From positions 77,958-141,957 of the forward strand of contig NZ_DASZBY010000105.1 in assembly GCF_035943795.1 (NCBI RefSeq): a stretch of DNA of 64,000 bases, written 5' to 3'. The DNA is from Aliidongia sp035943795 (GTDB lineage Bacteria; Pseudomonadota; Alphaproteobacteria; ATCC43930; CGMCC-115725). Made by a program: the position numbers and the translations under genes. Numbering within the stretch: the first letter of the stretch is position 1; each line of letters starts with the position of its first letter. Of the stretch, positions 25,335 to 34,200 are shown piece after piece. Below the pieces are notes generated by a model. That model was not told the DNA's origin. It did no database searches and saw only the letters and a program-made list of their open reading frames with translations.

Positions 25335-25850
25335 ATGGCTGGCTCTTTCAAGCGACTTGCCCTTGCCGTGGCCCTGCTGGGCATCCTCTTCGTCGGGCAA
25401 GCGAGCGCGGCGCACCTGCGCTATGGCTGGCAGGACGTCGATGGCGTCAGCCTGTTCTACCGCGAAGGCGGTCCGGTCGACGCGCCAACCCTCGTCCTGC
25501 TGCACGGCAATCCCGCCTCGTCCATCATGTACGAGGCGATCATGACCGATCTCGTCGAGACTCGCGGGCTGCACGTCATCGCCATGGACTACCCGTCGTT
25601 CGACTATGGCACGAACATCGTTCGCTACCCCGCCTGGCAGCAGCGGCTGAAATCGCTCGCCGTGCCGGTCCTGGTGATCTGGGGCAGCCGCGACGATTTC
25701 TTCACCACTCCCGGCGCCTTCGCCTACCTGCGAGATGCGCCCCAGGCGGAGATCCATATTCTGGACACGGTTCATTTCGCCACGCTGGAAGCGCCGGATC
25801 CGATCGCGGCCCTTGTCGGCGATTTCGCGCGACGGCACGATTTGCGATAG
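25335..25850 (+). CDS. alpha/beta hydrolase with internal deletion, probably inactive
   Basis: 171 residues. After a signal-like segment (about 6-25) it reads as the start of a haloalkane-dehalogenase-like hydrolase: oxyanion turn LLHGNPASS and VIAMDYPSFDYG. It then jumps straight to the family C-terminus: YPAWQQRLKS, VIWGSRDDFF with the acid, and DTVHFATLE with the base. The middle third, about 120-130 residues with the nucleophile elbow and cap, is missing, although the frame is intact. A clean in-frame deletion is the simplest reading; a small non-catalytic relative is the alternative. Confidence 0.75.
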   Translation: MAGSFKRLALAVALLGILFVGQASAAHLRYGWQDVDGVSLFYREGGPVDAPTLVLLHGNPASSIMYEAIMTDLVETRGLHVIAMDYPSFDYGTNIVRYPAWQQRLKSLAVPVLVIWGSRDDFFTTPGAFAYLRDAPQAEIHILDTVHFATLEAPDPIAALVGDFARRHDLR

Positions 25851-25852
25851 GT

Positions 25853-26878
25853 TCAGACGATCGGCAGGTGCGCCCTAAGCCCGGCGGGAAACAGCTGCAG
25901 CACCATGACGCGGACCCGGTGCCACAAGGCCGAGAGCAGCAGTAACGCGGCACCGATGACCAGCGCCGTCAGCGCGAAGCTGGCGCTGAGCGTGCCGGCC
26001 GCCTTGAACAGTGCCGCCATGGCATAGACGACGTAGAACAGGGCCGAGACGAGCAGCGCTCGGCGGTCGACCGCCAGGGCCACGATGGCCAGGACCAGGT
26101 AGATCGCGATCGCCACGGCGGCGCGCGTCGTGTCGGTTTCGCCCCGGCCCAGCAGCCCCAGCATGGTGAAGATCGGGTGCACGATCATCGGCGCGGCCGA
26201 GAGATGCAGCCAGAACGCGACGTCGGACCGGCGCGTGGTGCGCGTGCGGTCGCCGGCGTCCCACCACATAGCGAGCGCGAATACGGCGAGCCCGCCGACC
26301 AGCAGCAACGGTGCCCAATGGTCCCGGAGCGCGGGCACGAGGCCCGCCACCAGCATCAGGAGCATGCCGAGCGCCGCCGCGGTGCCGGCCGCGACCGTGA
26401 TCGGGACCATGAAGCGTCGCCAATGGGCATAGGCGCCCGCGGCTGCCAACGCCGCACCGGCGGCGATCGGCAGCGACGCCTCCGGTCCGGCCGGCATGCC
26501 GCCTTCGAGCGCCGCGAACAATCCGGACGCCAGCGAGAACATGCCGAAGACAAAGCCCAGCAGCAGCACGATGCTGGGCAGCGCCATCCGCCGTTGCCGG
26601 GTGAAATATTCGGCGAGGCCCCAGCTGACCACGGCGACCAGACCGCCGCCGATCGCCGGGCCGCCGAAGCTCTTGCCGAGCCAGCTGACCGCCGCCAGCA
26701 ACAGCACGGCGGCGATCGACACGAAGATGTCGTTGAAGCCGGTCAGCAGCCGGAACTGCTCCTCGTCGACCGCGGCGGTGCCCTGCGCCCGCGCGACGAA
26801 CGCCCGGAACGCGGCGGCATCCGCCCGCTTCAGCACGCCGGCATCGACGGCCGCATCGAGCTCGCTATCGCTATACAT
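25853..26878 (-). CDS. multi-pass membrane protein of unknown function
   Basis: 341 residues with about ten membrane segments after a soluble N-terminal stretch of about 50 residues that begins MYSDSELDAAVDAGVL. The arrangement resembles DUF2157-type membrane proteins. No transporter motif is visible. It is the third gene of a minus-strand run after gamma-glutamyltransferase and flavin reductase, with a 57-base gap, and converges with the shortened hydrolase gene. Confidence 0.75.
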   Translation of the reverse strand: MYSDSELDAAVDAGVLKRADAAAFRAFVARAQGTAAVDEEQFRLLTGFNDIFVSIAAVLLLAAVSWLGKSFGGPAIGGGLVAVVSWGLAEYFTRQRRMALPSIVLLLGFVFGMFSLASGLFAALEGGMPAGPEASLPIAAGAALAAAGAYAHWRRFMVPITVAAGTAAALGMLLMLVAGLVPALRDHWAPLLLVGGLAVFALAMWWDAGDRTRTTRRSDVAFWLHLSAAPMIVHPIFTMLGLLGRGETDTTRAAVAIAIYLVLAIVALAVDRRALLVSALFYVVYAMAALFKAAGTLSASFALTALVIGAALLLLSALWHRVRVMVLQLFPAGLRAHLPIV

Positions 26879-26935
26879 GCCGGCTCTTCCTAAAATTCTC
26901 AGGCGAGAGCCATAGCAGACTGCGGCAGCTTCGTC

Positions 26936-27571
26936 CTATCCCGCGGCCTCGTCCCAATCCTCGAGCGGGATGCGCGCGATGTGGAACTGGTCGCGCGTCG
27001 TGGTATAGCCGCCACCGCCATGCATGCGGCCAACCAGATCGAGCTTGGGCGTGTCGATATAGAATTTGAGCGCGTCCAGCACCGCATCGTCGCGCACGTG
27101 CATCGCCACCACATGGCCCAGCACCAGCGTGTTCGAGGGGCCGAGCGGGATGGCCTGGAACAGCTTGCATTCGAACGCAACCGGGCTTTCGGCGATGCGC
27201 GGCGGCGTGACCTTGACCGACGGCAGGCGGGTGAGCCCGGCCGCGGCCAATTCATCGACGCCGGGCGGAAACTCGGTCGCGGTCTTGTTCATCGCCTCGG
27301 CATTGTCCCGCGACACCAGGTTGACAACGAACTCGCTGGTTTCCCGGATATTCGCCAGCGTGTCCTTGGCCACGCCCGGCGCCCGGCTGCCGATGCTGAT
27401 GCCGACGGTCGGCGGATCGCCGGCCAGCACGTTGAAGAACGAGAAGGGTGCTGCATTGACGGCGCCGGTGGCACTCTGGCTGACCACCCAGGCGATCGGC
27501 CGGGGCGTCACCGTCGAGGCGAGCAGCTTGTAGCGGGCGTGGGCCGGCAGGCCGGCAAAATCGAACAGCAT
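26936..27571 (-). CDS. flavin reductase family protein (FMN-binding)
   Basis: 211 residues. Split-barrel flavin reductase-like fold: ASTVTPRPIAWVVSQSATG, AAPFSFFNVLAGDPPTVGIS and EFVVNLV are the conserved FMN-binding blocks. May supply reduced flavin to a monooxygenase or act as a flavoprotein itself. It starts 12 bases after the stop of gamma-glutamyltransferase and has GAGGAG before the ATG, so the two are probably co-transcribed. No two-component monooxygenase partner is nearby. Confidence 0.9.
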   Translation of the reverse strand: MLFDFAGLPAHARYKLLASTVTPRPIAWVVSQSATGAVNAAPFSFFNVLAGDPPTVGISIGSRAPGVAKDTLANIRETSEFVVNLVSRDNAEAMNKTATEFPPGVDELAAAGLTRLPSVKVTPPRIAESPVAFECKLFQAIPLGPSNTLVLGHVVAMHVRDDAVLDALKFYIDTPKLDLVGRMHGGGGYTTTRDQFHIARIPLEDWDEAAG

Positions 27572-27583
27572 GGCTCCTCTTCC

Positions 27584-29341
27584 CTAATAGCCCACGGCGG
27601 CGCCGGCCGGCCGGCGGTCGTCGTTGGCACCATAGCGCAGGCCCGGCCGCATCTTGCCGCCGACCGAGGAATCGTTGCCCGACGAAGTCGGGCCCGTGCC
27701 CGCCGGCTTGTCCGGCCCGATCGCGATCAGCTCGGCCGCGCCCCAGGGCGTCTGCAGCACCAGCTTGTAGCCCATGCCGGTCAGCAGTTTCGCGCTGTCC
27801 GGCGAGACCGACCAGGGCTCGAGGTCGATCTCGTCCGGCAGCCATTGATGATGGATGCGCGGCGCGTCCACCGCCTCCTGCGGCTCCATGCCGTAATCGA
27901 TGATGTTGAGCGCGGTCTCCAGCGTGATGGTGATGATGCGCGAGCCGCCGGGCGAGCCCAGTACCAGGAAGATCTTGCCATCCTTGGTCACCAGCGTCGG
28001 CGACATCGAAGACAAGGGCCGCTTGCCCGGCGCGATCGCATTCGCAGCACCCTGGACCAGGCCGAACAGGTTCGGCACGCCGACCTTGGTGGTGAAATCG
28101 TCCATTTCGTCGTTCAGGAAGAAGCCGGTGTGGTCGGCGATGACGACGGCGCCGAACAGGCCGTTGATCGTATAGGTGACCGAAGCGGCATTGCCGGCCT
28201 GGTCGACCACCGAATAATGCGTCGTCTCCATCTTCTCGTGCGGCGCCACGCCAGGCGTCAGGTCTTGGGACACGGCCGCCTTACCGGGCGGAATGGTCGC
28301 GCGGACCTGGGCCGCATAATCCTTGGACAGCAGCCGGTCGAGCGGGTTGGTGATAAACGCCGGATCGCCCAGGTAGCTGTTGCGGTCGAGATAGGCATGG
28401 CGCATTGCCTCGGTCATGACATGGACCGCGTCCGCCGAATGAAAGCCCAGGGCCTTCATGTCATAGCCCTCGAGGATGTTCAGCGTCTCGCACATGGTGA
28501 CGCCGCCCGACGAGGGCGGTGGCGCCGACAGGAAATGATAGCCGCGATAGTCGCAACCGAGCGGCGCCGACTCCGTCACGGTGTATCCGGCGAAATCGGC
28601 GGCGGTCAGGATGCCGCCATGGGTCCTTGACGCTGCCTCGACCGCCTGAGGGATCCTACCTTTGTAGAACGCGTCGGCACCCCCCTTCGCGATCGCATCC
28701 AGGGTCGCGGCCAGATCCTTCTGCACCAGCCGGTCGCCCGGCTGAAGCGCCGTGCGGTCCTTGCGCAGGAAGATGGCGGCCAGGATCGGATCGGCCCGGA
28801 AGCGGTCGGTGCGCTGATCGAAGATGTCGGTATCGGCCCGGGTCAGCACGAAGCCGTCGCGCGCCAGCCGGATCGCCGGGGCCATCACCCGGGCCCGCGG
28901 CAGGCTGCCGTATTCCTTGAGCGCGGTCTCCAGGCCCAGCACCGTGCCCGGCACGCCGGCCGCCAGGTAACCGAACAGGCTGGCGCCCTTCACCACGTTG
29001 CCCTGGGCGTCCAGGTACATGTTTGCCCCGGCCGCGGCCGGTGCGGTCTCGCGGAAATTGATGAAGGTGTCGCGCCCGTCGGCCAGGTGCAGCACCATGA
29101 AGCCGCCGCCGCCAATGTTGCCGCAGCACGGATTGACCACCGCCTCGGCATAGCCCACCGCGACCGCCGCATCGACCGCATTGCCACCGGCCTTCAGGAT
29201 CTCGACCCCGGCCTCGGACGCCAGCCGCTGGGACGACACGACCATACCGTGCTCTGCCTCGACCGCCGGGCGCGAAGCGGCCTCGGCGCCGGTTACGGGC
29301 AGCAGCAGCACCAGGCCGCCGACGATCCCTCTACCCATCAT
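27584..29341 (-). CDS. ggt: gamma-glutamyltransferase
   Basis: 585 residues from ATG 29341, with GGAGG nine bases upstream. Signal peptide (about 1-22) and periplasmic Ntn-hydrolase fold: MVVSSQRLASEAGVEILKAG, the autoprocessing Thr in THYSVVDQAGNAASVTYTIN, and GSPGGSRIITITLETALNII. Transfers the glutamyl group from glutathione or hydrolyses it. Cleaves itself into two subunits before that Thr. First gene of a run with flavin reductase and the membrane protein. Confidence 0.94.
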   Translation of the reverse strand: MMGRGIVGGLVLLLPVTGAEAASRPAVEAEHGMVVSSQRLASEAGVEILKAGGNAVDAAVAVGYAEAVVNPCCGNIGGGGFMVLHLADGRDTFINFRETAPAAAGANMYLDAQGNVVKGASLFGYLAAGVPGTVLGLETALKEYGSLPRARVMAPAIRLARDGFVLTRADTDIFDQRTDRFRADPILAAIFLRKDRTALQPGDRLVQKDLAATLDAIAKGGADAFYKGRIPQAVEAASRTHGGILTAADFAGYTVTESAPLGCDYRGYHFLSAPPPSSGGVTMCETLNILEGYDMKALGFHSADAVHVMTEAMRHAYLDRNSYLGDPAFITNPLDRLLSKDYAAQVRATIPPGKAAVSQDLTPGVAPHEKMETTHYSVVDQAGNAASVTYTINGLFGAVVIADHTGFFLNDEMDDFTTKVGVPNLFGLVQGAANAIAPGKRPLSSMSPTLVTKDGKIFLVLGSPGGSRIITITLETALNIIDYGMEPQEAVDAPRIHHQWLPDEIDLEPWSVSPDSAKLLTGMGYKLVLQTPWGAAELIAIGPDKPAGTGPTSSGNDSSVGGKMRPGLRYGANDDRRPAGAAVGY

Positions 29342-29424
29342 GTTGCATTTCCTCCCGACCATTCTTGCCGGGCAGTAAAGCGCAAATCGAGGACCGGCGT
29401 CAGCCCCGTCCGATCGGCTCCGGC

Positions 29425-29910
29425 TCAGTCGAGGACGATGAGCGGGCCGCAATCATTGTCGGCGACGAAGATCGAGAGCAGTTCCGCCGGCTCGGTCGGG
29501 CTGGCGTTCTCGGCGAACAGATGGATCGTCCCCGGCGGCTCGAACCAGCTTTGTCCGGCTGTAAAGGTTTCGATCGGGCCGCCGGCCAGTTGCGAGCGCA
29601 CGGTGCCCTTCAGTACGAAAGCCGTGACCGAGCCTGGATGGCGGTGCCGCGGCGTGTAGGCGTCGGGCGGAAAGCTCACGACCGCGGTGGTGAGCGATTT
29701 TCCCGGCACGTTCGGCAGCTTTTCGCACGAGACGGGCCGGACGGTCGTGACCGGGCGCTGGGCCTGGATTTCCGACCCGGCGTCACTGGCCTGGGTGATC
29801 ATCGCGGCATGATGCATGCCGCCGGGCGCCATCAGCGGAGACCAGAGGACCAGCGCGAGGGAGGCTGTGGCAGCGAGACCGAGTGCCGTCGTCTGTGCAC
29901 TGATCCTCAT
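29425..29910 (-). CDS. cupin-domain protein with N-terminal signal anchor
   Basis: 161 residues. N-terminal hydrophobic segment (about 8-28), then a small cupin with metal-type motif PRHRHPGSVTAFVLKG and GQSWFEPPGTIHLF. Probably periplasmic and metal-binding; enzymatic role unknown. Its ATG overlaps the stop of the upstream NAD-binding gene by 4 bases (ATGA), so the pair is co-translated. Confidence 0.85.
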   Translation of the reverse strand: MRISAQTTALGLAATASLALVLWSPLMAPGGMHHAAMITQASDAGSEIQAQRPVTTVRPVSCEKLPNVPGKSLTTAVVSFPPDAYTPRHRHPGSVTAFVLKGTVRSQLAGGPIETFTAGQSWFEPPGTIHLFAENASPTEPAELLSIFVADNDCGPLIVLD

Positions 29911-30656
29911 GATGCCTTCTCCGACCGGGCCGGCAGCCGGAAATCCGCGCGCCAGCCGAGTTCGCGGGTCGCCTTTTCCACCGTCACCTGCCGGTTCGGC
30001 TCTGCGACGTTGAAGGCGCCCGGGCTGCCGCGGTCGATGGCCAGAAAGGCCGCGAAGGCGGCGGCATCGACATGCAGCGGAGCGGCGCCGGTCGGCGCAT
30101 CGGCGCCGGTGCCCGGCCCGTAGAGCTGGCCGTAGCGCAGCACGATGCCGTCGAGCGGCCGGGATGCCAGGACCTGCCGCTCGAGCGCGATGACGCCGTT
30201 CATGCTGATGGCGCGCGTGCCCTCGGCGCCGGCATCCAGGGGATCATCCTCGCCATGCGGCTCCGGTCCGGGCGCATAGGCCCAGGCGATGCTCTGCGCC
30301 ACCAGCCGACGGGCGCCGGCCGCGATGGCGGCCCGGATCAGGTTTCGGGTTCCTTCATCGCGGATGCGGGCGTTGCCGACGACCGCGGCGGCCATGCGGC
30401 TGGGATCGAGGCCGGGTGGCAGGTCGGTCAACTGATGGATGACGACGTCCGGCCGAGCGGCGAGTGCGGCCCGGGCCAGCGCGTCGGCATCGAACACGTC
30501 GACCACCGCCGGATCGGCGCCCAGCCGGCGCAGTTCCTCGGCACGCGTTTGCGACCGGGTCGTTCCGGTTACGAAATGGCCGGCGTCGACCAGTAGCGGT
30601 ATTAGCCGCTTGCCGACGGCGCCCGACGCGCCGGCCAGAAGAATACGATAGCTCAT
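29907..30656 (-). CDS. NAD(P)-dependent epimerase/dehydratase-like protein
   Basis: 249 residues from ATG 30656 with GGAG upstream. Extended SDR: Rossmann motif GASGAVGKR near the start, VVIHQLTDLP, SIAWAYAPGPEP and RYGQLYGPGT in the usual order. The YxxxK motif is not clean in the visible sequence, so activity is uncertain. The downstream cupin gene overlaps it by four bases. Substrate unknown. Confidence 0.85.
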   Translation of the reverse strand: MSYRILLAGASGAVGKRLIPLLVDAGHFVTGTTRSQTRAEELRRLGADPAVVDVFDADALARAALAARPDVVIHQLTDLPPGLDPSRMAAAVVGNARIRDEGTRNLIRAAIAAGARRLVAQSIAWAYAPGPEPHGEDDPLDAGAEGTRAISMNGVIALERQVLASRPLDGIVLRYGQLYGPGTGADAPTGAAPLHVDAAAFAAFLAIDRGSPGAFNVAEPNRQVTVEKATRELGWRADFRLPARSEKAS

Positions 30657-30743
30657 CTGCTTTACTCCTTCGCCCCGAAGATGGCCGCGGGATCGGAAGG
30701 CAGACAGAGCCAAGAATGGCCGGAAGCGCTAGGCCATCGGCGA

Positions 30744-31493
30744 TCAAGGCGCGGCGAATGGCGCCAGGAATGCCAGCACGCCGCGCCAGTTTTCCTCGGC
30801 GCCGGCCGGATCCTTGTCGGTGCGCAGGGTCGACGCGCCATGCACGCCGCCCGAATGCGGCACGATCTGCACCTTGCCGGCGGCCGGCACCGCATCGAGC
30901 AGCGATTTCGCCGCCGCGATTTCATCCGGCGACTTCGCGGAATCGACCAGCACCGGGATCTGGACCTGTTGCGCCGCCTGGTGCACCACCTGGGGCCCGT
31001 CCAGATATTCGCCGGGCGAGAAGGCGAGGATCGCCGCCAGCGCGCCCGGATGCCGTGCGGCCAGCAGGAACACGAGGGCCGCCGAGTAGCTGGAGCCGAT
31101 CGCCACGACCGGCGCGCCGGCCGCCGCCTGATGACCCCAGATCAGCGCCGCTTCGAGATCGGGCAGCGCCGCGCGGAAATTGGCCTGCTTGCCCAAGGTC
31201 GTGACCGTCCGGTTCGGCGCGCCGAACATGCCGCCGCCGGCCCGCTGGTCGATCGCCAGCACGGTAAAGCCCGCCGCGACCAGGCGGGGGGCGATCGGCG
31301 CAAATTCGGCGTGGTTCGCCTCGGCCTGGTGAAAGGCGATGATCACCGGCGGCTTGGCGCCGTTCGGCCGGTCCGGCGCGCGCCACACCTCGGCGAACAC
31401 GGCGACCCCATCGGCGGCCTGAAGCTTGATCGCCTCGGCCCGGGCGGATGTGGCCGCGAGCAGCAAGGCGAAGCACAGAAGGGGCAGGCGCAT
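30744..31493 (-). CDS. secreted dienelactone hydrolase-like alpha/beta hydrolase
   Basis: 249 residues from ATG 31493, with a clear signal peptide (about 1-19, ending ATSARAE). Nucleophile in GSSYSAALVF, acid around VLVDSAKSPDE and His in SGGVHGAST. Resembles dienelactone hydrolase-type periplasmic esterases. A longer frame to 31550 adds 19 residues that spoil the signal peptide. It lies 87 bases upstream of the epimerase-like gene. Confidence 0.85.
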   Translation of the reverse strand: MRLPLLCFALLLAATSARAEAIKLQAADGVAVFAEVWRAPDRPNGAKPPVIIAFHQAEANHAEFAPIAPRLVAAGFTVLAIDQRAGGGMFGAPNRTVTTLGKQANFRAALPDLEAALIWGHQAAAGAPVVAIGSSYSAALVFLLAARHPGALAAILAFSPGEYLDGPQVVHQAAQQVQIPVLVDSAKSPDEIAAAKSLLDAVPAAGKVQIVPHSGGVHGASTLRTDKDPAGAEENWRGVLAFLAPFAAP

Positions 31494-31651
31494 GACATGG
31501 ACCTTTCGATCGGACGGCCTGATCTTATCCCCCTTGGCGCCGTCGACCAAGGCACGGCATCGTGACGACGGCGGCTGGGTCGAGGTGTCCGAACGTCGCT
31601 ATAAGGCCTATGCAGGCCAGTCGGCCTGAAGCCCGCCCTCGGAGAACCAGC

Positions 31652-32278
31652 ATGAGCGTGAAACTCTACGGCATACCCGGCAGCCCTTACGTCCAGGCAA
31701 CGATGCTCGCCCTCACCGAGAAAGGCGTCGACTATGAGTTGGTGAAGGTCATGCCGCCCGAGCACAAGGGCGCCGAGCATCTGGCGCGCCACCCCTTCGG
31801 CAAGGTGCCCGCCTTCGACCACGACGGCTTCGCGCTCTATGAGACCCAGGCGATCCTGCGGTACGTCGACCAGGCATTTCCCGGCCCGCTGCTGGAACCG
31901 GCCACGCCGCAGGAAGCGGCGCGGATGAACCAGGTCATCGGTCTCGTCGATTGCTACATCATCCGGGCCTGGAGCGCCGACATCAGCTTCGAGCGCATCA
32001 TGGCGCCGCGCTTCTTCGGGCGGCCGTGCAACGAGGCCAAGGTGGAGGCCGCCCTGCCCCACGCGAGAATCTGCGCCGAGGCGGTCGAGGCGCTGGTGAC
32101 GGGGCCCTACCTGACCGGGCCGACCCTGACCTTGGCCGACCTGCATCTGGCGCCGCATTACAACTACTTCCGCCAGACGCCGGAGGGCGAGGCGACGCTG
32201 GCCGACAAGCCGCGCCTCGCCCAATGGTTCGCGCACCTGAGCCAGCGCGAGAGCGTCAAGGCGCTGTTGCCGGATTAG
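31652..32278 (+). CDS. glutathione S-transferase
   Basis: 208 residues from ATG 31652, with GGAG eight bases upstream. N-terminal thioredoxin-like domain (YGIPGSPYVQATMLALTEKG, GKVPAF, ALYETQAILRYVD) and C-terminal helical domain with LTLADLHLAP. Similar to phi- or plant-type bacterial GSTs that conjugate glutathione to electrophiles. Its stop codon overlaps the stop of the converging DMT transporter gene by four bases. Confidence 0.93.
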   Translation: MSVKLYGIPGSPYVQATMLALTEKGVDYELVKVMPPEHKGAEHLARHPFGKVPAFDHDGFALYETQAILRYVDQAFPGPLLEPATPQEAARMNQVIGLVDCYIIRAWSADISFERIMAPRFFGRPCNEAKVEAALPHARICAEAVEALVTGPYLTGPTLTLADLHLAPHYNYFRQTPEGEATLADKPRLAQWFAHLSQRESVKALLPD

Positions 32279-33177
32279 GCGCGGCGCGGCCGGCCCAGCG
32301 TGTTGACCAGGATGACGCCGAGGATGACGGTGACACCGCCGCACAACGCCAGCGGCGACGGCCATTCGCCCAGCCACAACACAGCCAGTCCGGTCGCGAG
32401 CGGCGCCACCAGATAGAGGAAGCTCGACGCCCGTCCGGCCGGAAAATGGGCCAGCACCACGGACCAGGCCGCATAGGCGAGCGCCGCCGGGAACAGCCCC
32501 AGGTAAATGGCCGAAGCGAGCGGGATGCCGGCCGCCGCCGGGATTGCCCTCACGGCCGCGGGCAGGTACGGCAGCAGGAACAAGGCGCCGACGAACACGA
32601 CATAGCCGGTGGTGGCCAAGGCGCCGTAGCGCTGGATCAGCGGCTTCTGCAGCACGAACTGGATCGATTGGCAGCCGGCGGCGAGCAGGATGAGCCAGGC
32701 GCCCGATCCGACCCCCGTCGCCCCGCCCTCGCCCGCCGCGATGAGCGCCACGCCGCCAAGGCTGACGACGCTGCCGACCCAGCCCATGATCCGCAGGCGC
32801 TCGTCCAGGAACAGCCGGCCGAGCAATGCGGTGAAGATCGGCGAGCAATTGATCAGGAAGCCCGCGGCCCCGGCGCTGACCGTCACCTCGCCGCTGTTGA
32901 GCGCCAGATTGTAGAGCGCGATGCCTAGGCCGCCGGCGACCACGATCCGGCCGAGATCGGCACCGCGCGGCCGGGGCAACCGGCCGGCGAGCGCCGGGAC
33001 CAGGAAGGCCAGTGCTGCCACGCCGTAGCGCAGGGCCGCGAGCGGTCCCGGCTCGAACCCGCGCAACCCCGCCCGGATCGCCGGGTAGGACGAGGCCCAC
33101 AGCAGGATGGTGGTGACGAGCGCCCAGCCGGCGAGCCGGCGGGCGTGCGGGCGGACCGGAACGGCGAGGTCGGTCAT
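32275..33177 (-). CDS. EamA/DMT family transporter
   Basis: 300 residues from ATG 33177 (a longer frame to 33270 is unlikely). Ten membrane segments with two EamA repeats; the first repeat contains LLWASSYPAIRAGLRGFEPG, typical of RhaT/YdcZ-like DMT exporters. Probably exports an amino acid or metabolite. Divergent from a LysR gene with a palindrome between them, a common exporter-regulator arrangement. Confidence 0.92.
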   Translation of the reverse strand: MTDLAVPVRPHARRLAGWALVTTILLWASSYPAIRAGLRGFEPGPLAALRYGVAALAFLVPALAGRLPRPRGADLGRIVVAGGLGIALYNLALNSGEVTVSAGAAGFLINCSPIFTALLGRLFLDERLRIMGWVGSVVSLGGVALIAAGEGGATGVGSGAWLILLAAGCQSIQFVLQKPLIQRYGALATTGYVVFVGALFLLPYLPAAVRAIPAAAGIPLASAIYLGLFPAALAYAAWSVVLAHFPAGRASSFLYLVAPLATGLAVLWLGEWPSPLALCGGVTVILGVILVNTLGRPRRA

Positions 33178-33255
33178 CGAAGGGCGAGCCTGATCATGCC
33201 CGGACCCTAGCCGCGCGGCGGCGGCGCCGACAAAGCATGGTTTGTCACCGATACT

Positions 33256-33270
33256 GTGATGTGGCATCAC
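33256..33270. promoter_or_regulatory. LysR-type binding site between the DMT exporter and its regulator
   Basis: GTGATG-TGG-CATCAC, a 6-bp perfect inverted repeat just before the LysR ATG at 33276 and 79 bases before the exporter start. LysR proteins bind such dyads (T-N11-A type) in divergent promoters. A longer LysR start at 33237 would place this site inside the coding region, which favours 33276. Confidence 0.6.
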
Positions 33271-33275
33271 GGGTC

Positions 33276-34142
33276 ATGGCCCCACGCATCCCGTCGATCG
33301 AGACCTTGCGCGCGTTCGACGCCGCCGTCCGGCTGGGCAGCTTCAGCCGCGCCGCCGAGGCGGTCCACCTGACCCATGGCGCGGTCAGCCGCCGCATCGC
33401 GGCGCTGGAGGTGGATCTGGACGTGCGCCTGTTCGATCGCCTGCCGCGCGGGGTCAGGACGACGGAGGCGGGGCTGCAACTGCACAAGCTGGTCGCGCAT
33501 ACGCTGGAGCAATTGCGCGCCGGCCTGGCCGATCTCAAATCCGGCGGACGACCGGTGCGGATCAGCGTGCTGCCCTCTTTCGCCAGCCGCTGGCTGTTGC
33601 CACGGCTGGGCCTGTTCCGCGCCGCCGAGCCCGGCATCGAGGTCGAGATGACCGCCCAGCATGAATTCGCCGAGGTCGGACGCGGCGGAGTCGATCTTGC
33701 CGTCCGCTATGGCACGGCACCCTGGCGCGGCGTCCGGTCCGAACTGCTGTTCAAGGAACGTCTGTTCCCGATCGGGCGGCCGGGGCAGATGCTGGCGAGC
33801 GCCGACGACCTCGTCGACGTGACACTGCTGCATGATAGCCGCCACGAAGACTGGATCGCCTGGCTCGCCGCCGCAGGCTGGCCGATGCCCGCGCGCCATC
33901 AGGTGTTCAACGATTATAACCTGGTGCTCGAAGCCGCTGCGAGCGGCTTGGGCCTGGCGCTGGGCCGCAGCCGCGTCATCGAGCCCGACCTGGCGTCCGG
34001 CCGCCTCGCGCGGCTGCATCCGCTGTCGGTGGCGAACGTCCGGGCCTACCATCTGGTCACGCCGGAGCCGCCGCTCGGCGACGAGGTCGCCCGATTGGCG
34101 GCGTGGCTGCGGGAGACGGCCGCACGGGAAGCCCGACTTTGA
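33276..34142 (+). CDS. LysR family transcriptional regulator, GcvA type
   Basis: 288 residues from ATG 33276. Winged-helix N-terminus (IETLRAFDAAVRLGSFSRAA, then EAVHLTHGAVSRRIAALEVD) and a GcvA-like effector domain (RISVLPSFASRWLLPRLG). Adjacent palindrome and divergence suggest it controls the EamA exporter. The next gene on the same strand begins 58 bases later. Confidence 0.92.
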   Translation: MAPRIPSIETLRAFDAAVRLGSFSRAAEAVHLTHGAVSRRIAALEVDLDVRLFDRLPRGVRTTEAGLQLHKLVAHTLEQLRAGLADLKSGGRPVRISVLPSFASRWLLPRLGLFRAAEPGIEVEMTAQHEFAEVGRGGVDLAVRYGTAPWRGVRSELLFKERLFPIGRPGQMLASADDLVDVTLLHDSRHEDWIAWLAAAGWPMPARHQVFNDYNLVLEAAASGLGLALGRSRVIEPDLASGRLARLHPLSVANVRAYHLVTPEPPLGDEVARLAAWLRETAAREARL

Positions 34143-34200
34143 CCTGCCCCCGAGACGGCGGGGAGCGGACGGTCCACGCCGCCAAATCCACGAGGGTCCG

